Notes under the pieces: model-generated
What the model saw: only the letters and a program-made list of their open reading frames with translations
Databases searched by the model: none
Told to the model about the DNA's origin: nothing
Origin: Stentor roeselii
Taxonomy: Eukaryota > Ciliophora > Heterotrichea > Heterotrichida > Stentoridae
NCBI GenBank assembly: GCA_006503475.1
Contig: RSEH01000173.1
Location: 40,115 to 104,114, forward strand
DNA length: 64,000 nucleotides
Direction of reading: 5' to 3'
Shown: one piece after another, positions 60,513 through 64,000 of the stretch
Position numbering within the stretch: the first letter of the stretch is position 1
How the letters are laid out: each line of letters begins with the position of its first letter
Position numbers and translations under genes: made by a program

Positions 60513-62774
60513 TTAATGAATCTCCTCTAGTAAAATAATGATGACTACTTTCACAAAAGCAGAATAAAATATTTTTTCACCTTTTGTAAAAACACCATAA
60601 AAGCTGAGACTCTTAGAATTTTTATTCAAACAATCATCCGAAAGTTTTCCATTTATAGAGTTGTAAGTATAGTTTGCATCCTTTATAGAATAAGAAGCTG
60701 GCGGCTTGTAATTTTGCTTTAAAACCAGAGGCTGATACATTTGATAAATGGAATACCCTAACCATCCCAAAGAAACTGCAGTTGTAACTCCGAAAATAAC
60801 CCATCCGACAATAGGTATCCAGGCAGTTGAAGCAGCAGTGGCTGCGGCAGCCGCCGCTGTTTCAGCAGCGGCAACAATCGCACATCTGATGCCTATTGAA
60901 AGAATCCCAGTCAAAAGTCCAGAAAGACTAGGAAAAAGTGAGTAAATCAATGACTTTGTTAAAATTCCATTTTCGATAACAATGACTTCAACTTTTTGAT
61001 TAGAATTCAGCACAACCAACTGATTATCCTCTAAATCTCTGACCATTTTTAACTGAGAAATTTGATTCAAAACATCTAAGAATTCTTGATAAGAGTCGTT
61101 GCTTATCAATGTGAATTCTTGAAAAGGCTCCAAAAAATGAGTGACATTAGTATTGAGATTCGATAAATCAATTACTTTGCAGGGCAAATCGACTATTTTT
61201 CTATTAACTGTGAAAAGACTTTCCTGTATTAATTTTATGTTTTTTGATATTAAATCGATGAAGCAGTCGAAGTATTTAAAGGATTTAGTGAAGGTAGGCT
61301 TCAGAATTGCTTGAAAAGTGTCATCGAAGAGGTAGACACACTGGAAAAGTTGGATTTGTTGATTAATTTTCTCGAATTGTTCATCAATTACTTTCTGTTC
61401 GCTGAAGTTAAGGATTAAAAATAACGACACGTAGAGAATGCTGTCTTTGTTTTTAGGATCGAGACTGAATATTTCATTGAATCTTTTAACTAAAATCAGC
61501 CTAAAGTAATTAATTATTTCTGATTTTAAACTGGTAAGTCCATTTTCTTTAATGATTTTTTCTAAGGTTTCTTTGGTTTTTTCTCGTATTTGGTTCAAGT
61601 GTTCATTCTTTTTATAGTGAAAGACACTCTTAACGTAGTTTCCTAGTTCATTCAGTTTGATGCTTTTGTGAGCTGCTTTGACCATAGCTTCTAAGGAATC
61701 CTTGATTTTATAGAATTTCAAAATAAAGATCTTCAGCTGGTCTATATTGTCTCGGTTAAAAAAAATATCATTTTTTATTTCGATGTAGATGTTGCTTATT
61801 TTTGACACCAGGCTTTCTTCTTTCGATTTCTGGATTCTCATTAATTGGATTATTTGTTGAAACTCTTCTATTCCTTGGAACTCTTGGAAGTTCTGGTTTA
61901 TGAAGTAAAAGTCGTTGGAAATGGTTGTGGATGCTTCGAATTTTGCATTCAGGATCTTTTTGAAAAGGAACTTAAACTTGCTTTTTTTGATTTCAACTGA
62001 TCTCCCATTGACCTTTTGTTTGTAGTAATGTATTTGCTTATTTCTGCCGAAACCTGTTTGTTGAAAGTATACTGGAAAGTGCTCGTCGATTTTAAATTCG
62101 ATTCTTTGAGCTTTCATCTCCAAGTACTTTTGTTCGATTTCTGATTTTATTTTCTTGTCCTTTTCATGTTTTAGTTCAGCTTCTAATAGTAAGTCAAGAA
62201 GTTCATCCGAATAAACTTGGGCTTCATTTAAAACCGCATCTTGAAAGTCATCTACAAGCTTTTTATATTTATGATAAACTTCAATACTTTCACTTTCCCA
62301 TCGAGGGTCTTTGATCAAAAGAACGACTCTAGGCAGATACATCCTGTAGCTGTAGCATGTTGACTTGGAAGGTGAAAAGCATTGATATATCAGGAAAGCG
62401 AATTTTTTGATAAACATGCGGTTTTCAAGATCACTGTGAGAGATGTGAAGCAAAACAAAACTTGATATCGACATAATTGAGAAGAAGTTGAAAGCATCTC
62501 TCACAGTGCAGCTCTCAGTACTCTCCAGACCTTCCATGTCAAGCAGATGAAAGTGCTGCAGAGAGACTTTTTCGAAACACTGAGTTCCTTTAGAGACAAG
62601 TTTTCCTTCTTTCGTCTGAATTCTAGGGTCGAAGATCTTGTTTAAAAAGTAACTCTTTCCCAAACTTTGCTTCCCGATTGAAGAAACTATGAAATTCGTA
62701 TCAGATTTTTCAATTTCTTCACAAGCTTGCTTTAGCTTGCAGTAAAAGTCATCTGGAAATATTGACGATTCCAT
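60513..62774 (-). CDS. GBP/VLIG-like large GTPase with C-terminal membrane segment
   Basis: 753 aa. N-terminal GTPase domain: G1 GKQSLGKSYFLN, a switch-I-like GTQCFEKV, G3 LLDMEGLEST, and a KDPRW where GBP/RHD3 proteins have the RD/G4 motif. This matches the dynamin-related GBP/atlastin/VLIG group, in which G3 is DxEG. A long helical region follows (residues ~180-610). Near the C-terminus an Ala-rich helix and a hydrophobic segment (WIPIVGWVIFGVTTAVSLGW) should anchor it to membrane. Animal relatives tubulate or attack membranes and act in cell-autonomous defence; here the role is unknown. TTATAA touches the ATG. Last gene before the telomere. Confidence 0.75.
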   Translation of the reverse strand: MESSIFPDDFYCKLKQACEEIEKSDTNFIVSSIGKQSLGKSYFLNKIFDPRIQTKEGKLVSKGTQCFEKVSLQHFHLLDMEGLESTESCTVRDAFNFFSIMSISSFVLLHISHSDLENRMFIKKFAFLIYQCFSPSKSTCYSYRMYLPRVVLLIKDPRWESESIEVYHKYKKLVDDFQDAVLNEAQVYSDELLDLLLEAELKHEKDKKIKSEIEQKYLEMKAQRIEFKIDEHFPVYFQQTGFGRNKQIHYYKQKVNGRSVEIKKSKFKFLFKKILNAKFEASTTISNDFYFINQNFQEFQGIEEFQQIIQLMRIQKSKEESLVSKISNIYIEIKNDIFFNRDNIDQLKIFILKFYKIKDSLEAMVKAAHKSIKLNELGNYVKSVFHYKKNEHLNQIREKTKETLEKIIKENGLTSLKSEIINYFRLILVKRFNEIFSLDPKNKDSILYVSLFLILNFSEQKVIDEQFEKINQQIQLFQCVYLFDDTFQAILKPTFTKSFKYFDCFIDLISKNIKLIQESLFTVNRKIVDLPCKVIDLSNLNTNVTHFLEPFQEFTLISNDSYQEFLDVLNQISQLKMVRDLEDNQLVVLNSNQKVEVIVIENGILTKSLIYSLFPSLSGLLTGILSIGIRCAIVAAAETAAAAAATAASTAWIPIVGWVIFGVTTAVSLGWLGYSIYQMYQPLVLKQNYKPPASYSIKDANYTYNSINGKLSDDCLNKNSKSLSFYGVFTKGEKIFYSAFVKVVIIILLEEIH

Positions 62775-63923
62775 TTATAATGGAGGGCCTGTGCAAAAAT
62801 GGTATTATTTTATTATGGGTATGATAAGTATTACTTATTATGAAAGTATTATATGATTATGAGTATGATAAGTATTACTTATTATGAAAGATTTTTACAT
62901 ATGAATATTAAATGATAAACTAAATACACTTTAGTCAATTATTTAACAATATATATTCAACAGAATGTTTAAAGAAATATTAATTGAAGTAAAAGATAGA
63001 ACTATTATCATTTAATGAATAGTATAAGGTTTCAAGCTCACCTTAACATAGATTTTCATTTATTACAATAAATTAATTTACTGAATCGGATAATTTGAAA
63101 ATATTTTCCTTATAATTTGAATTTTCATCATTTTTTTCTATAATTCCTAAAGTTCACAATTAAACTCTAAAATACTTCTCAAAAACTTAAATTCTTTCTT
63201 CTTGTTATATCGTTTATCTTTCCAAATAAAAAAACTTCCTTAAGTCAGATGAGAGTCAACACTGTAATAAATCTGATTATCATTCAATCATATTGATCAA
63301 TAAGATCCATTTTAAATAAAAAACATTTAAGTTGGAATCAATCTTATTCAAATTGCAATCTGCAATCAGTATGATCAAAGTTTATCTTGCAACCAAAATA
63401 TATTATTTTCTACTACAAAATTAGTATTCTTGTGTAAGTTGATGATATCCTTTCACCTTTAACCCCAATAAGATTTTAATGGTGAAGCTCATAAAAATCG
63501 CCAGTGCCTGCGAAATGAGCGGAAACTGAAAAAGAAATTATTATCCTTATCATTAAAATAAAAATTATTAGCACAATGAGCCAGAGTTTCAGCCATCTCC
63601 TTAATCAAATAGTTAAATATGATAATTTGAGAGTAGTTTAAAATTTTAACTACCTTTAACTAATGTATATATTGATTTTTATTTGGTTGATGACTTTAAA
63701 AAGGTCATATATATCTGATATTATATAATATTTTGAAGGATTTCCTTTTTATTTAAAACATAAAAATTTTATTGTTTAGTTAATTATAAATTATAAAAAT
63801 CTATTTAAAAAGCGAATCTTAAAATTTTATAATGTAAATGCTATCTTAGCTATAATATTCAAACTAAAAACACCATAATCTTGGAATTTAATTATATCTC
63901 TCAATTGTTTATTATAATATATT
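62775..63923. other. subtelomeric gene-free DNA
   Basis: 1149 bp of AT-rich sequence between the last gene and the telomere. It includes a duplicated palindrome block (62814-62890). A segment near 63435-63495 weakly resembles the flanks of the duplicated GTPase genes. No gene seen. Confidence 0.55.
62814..62890. repeat. two 44-bp direct repeats with internal palindrome
   Basis: The block atgataagtattacttatta occurs at 62821 and 62865. Each copy contains the palindrome ATAAGTA-T-TACTTAT. It lies ~45 bp upstream of the GTPase start codon on the minus strand, so it may be a regulatory element. Confidence 0.7.
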
Positions 63924-64000
63924 TTAGGGTGTTAGGGTGTTAGGGTGTTAGGGTGTTAGGGTGTTAGGGTGTTAGGGTGTTAGGGTGTTAGGGTGTTAGG
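63924..64000 (+). repeat. telomere, (TTAGGGTG)n
   Basis: About 9.6 perfect copies of the 8-nt unit TTAGGGTG run to the last base with the G-rich strand 3' outward, as at a real chromosome end. The C-strand unit is CCCTAACA, the repeat reported for heterotrich ciliates such as Stentor. It directly follows AT-rich DNA. Confidence 0.97.

Noticed and set aside
63924-64000. Blepharisma as source organism
   Set aside because: It shares the telomere unit and 15-nt introns, but uses UGA as Trp; here TGA ends the AMPK-like kinase and the RING-like gene, and no in-frame UGA is needed within well-supported genes.

Overview
This is the end of a macronuclear chromosome of a heterotrich ciliate, most probably Stentor or a close relative. 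Three signals agree. The last 77 bases are about 9.6 copies of TTAGGGTG (C-strand CCCTAACA), the heterotrich telomere repeat. At least 15 introns are exactly 15 nt long and two are 16 nt, and nearly all carry A at position 10. TAA, TAG and TGA all end genes while TGG encodes Trp, so the standard code is used, unlike Blepharisma (UGA=Trp). The DNA is AT-rich, genes are packed very tightly and 5' leaders look very short.

Layout. Positions 1-18.8 kb form a dense single-copy region: a partial alpha/beta hydrolase, an AMPK/SNF1-like kinase, a divergent myosin-like IQ protein, a calcium-dependent protein kinase, a C2HC zinc-finger protein, a DHHC palmitoyltransferase, an F-BAR/TBC RabGAP fusion, ARL3, a DYRK kinase, a Pumilio (PUF) protein, a C2 protein, an SCP/NIF-type phosphatase and a RING-H2 ligase. 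Neighbours may be 0, 15 or 25 nt apart. The Pumilio-DYRK gap holds a tandem array built from the Pumilio gene tail plus the DYRK promoter.

Positions 19-42 kb form an expanded receptor/signalling region: a 7TM-RGS-like protein, four paralogous 7TM receptors plus a receptor fragment, two RING-like/beta-domain paralogues (one broken), an atypical small GTPase and two large secreted-head membrane proteins (LamG-like head, furin-type Cys repeats, C-terminal membrane helices), each with three introns at conserved positions. An ODR4-like receptor-trafficking protein follows. Positions 42-46 kb hold two unknown proteins and a tubulin-type cytosolic carboxypeptidase.

Positions 46-64 kb are the subtelomere. 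It holds a tandemly duplicated divergent pair of AIG1/GIMAP-like GTPase genes (one of the four now a pseudogene), a GBP/VLIG-like large GTPase, two coiled-coil genes and many decayed fragments. At 56.5-57.1 kb, after the end of a coiled-coil gene, about six diverged ~53-bp tandem repeats carry intron-like 15-16-nt GTA...AG elements; this is the most unusual structure in the window.

Many genes are only complete when the tiny introns are removed. Several introns contain no in-frame stop or sit directly after the ATG, so plain ORF reading truncates or mis-translates ARL3, Pumilio, the carboxypeptidase, ODR4-like, RING-H2, the C2HC protein and the two large membrane proteins.
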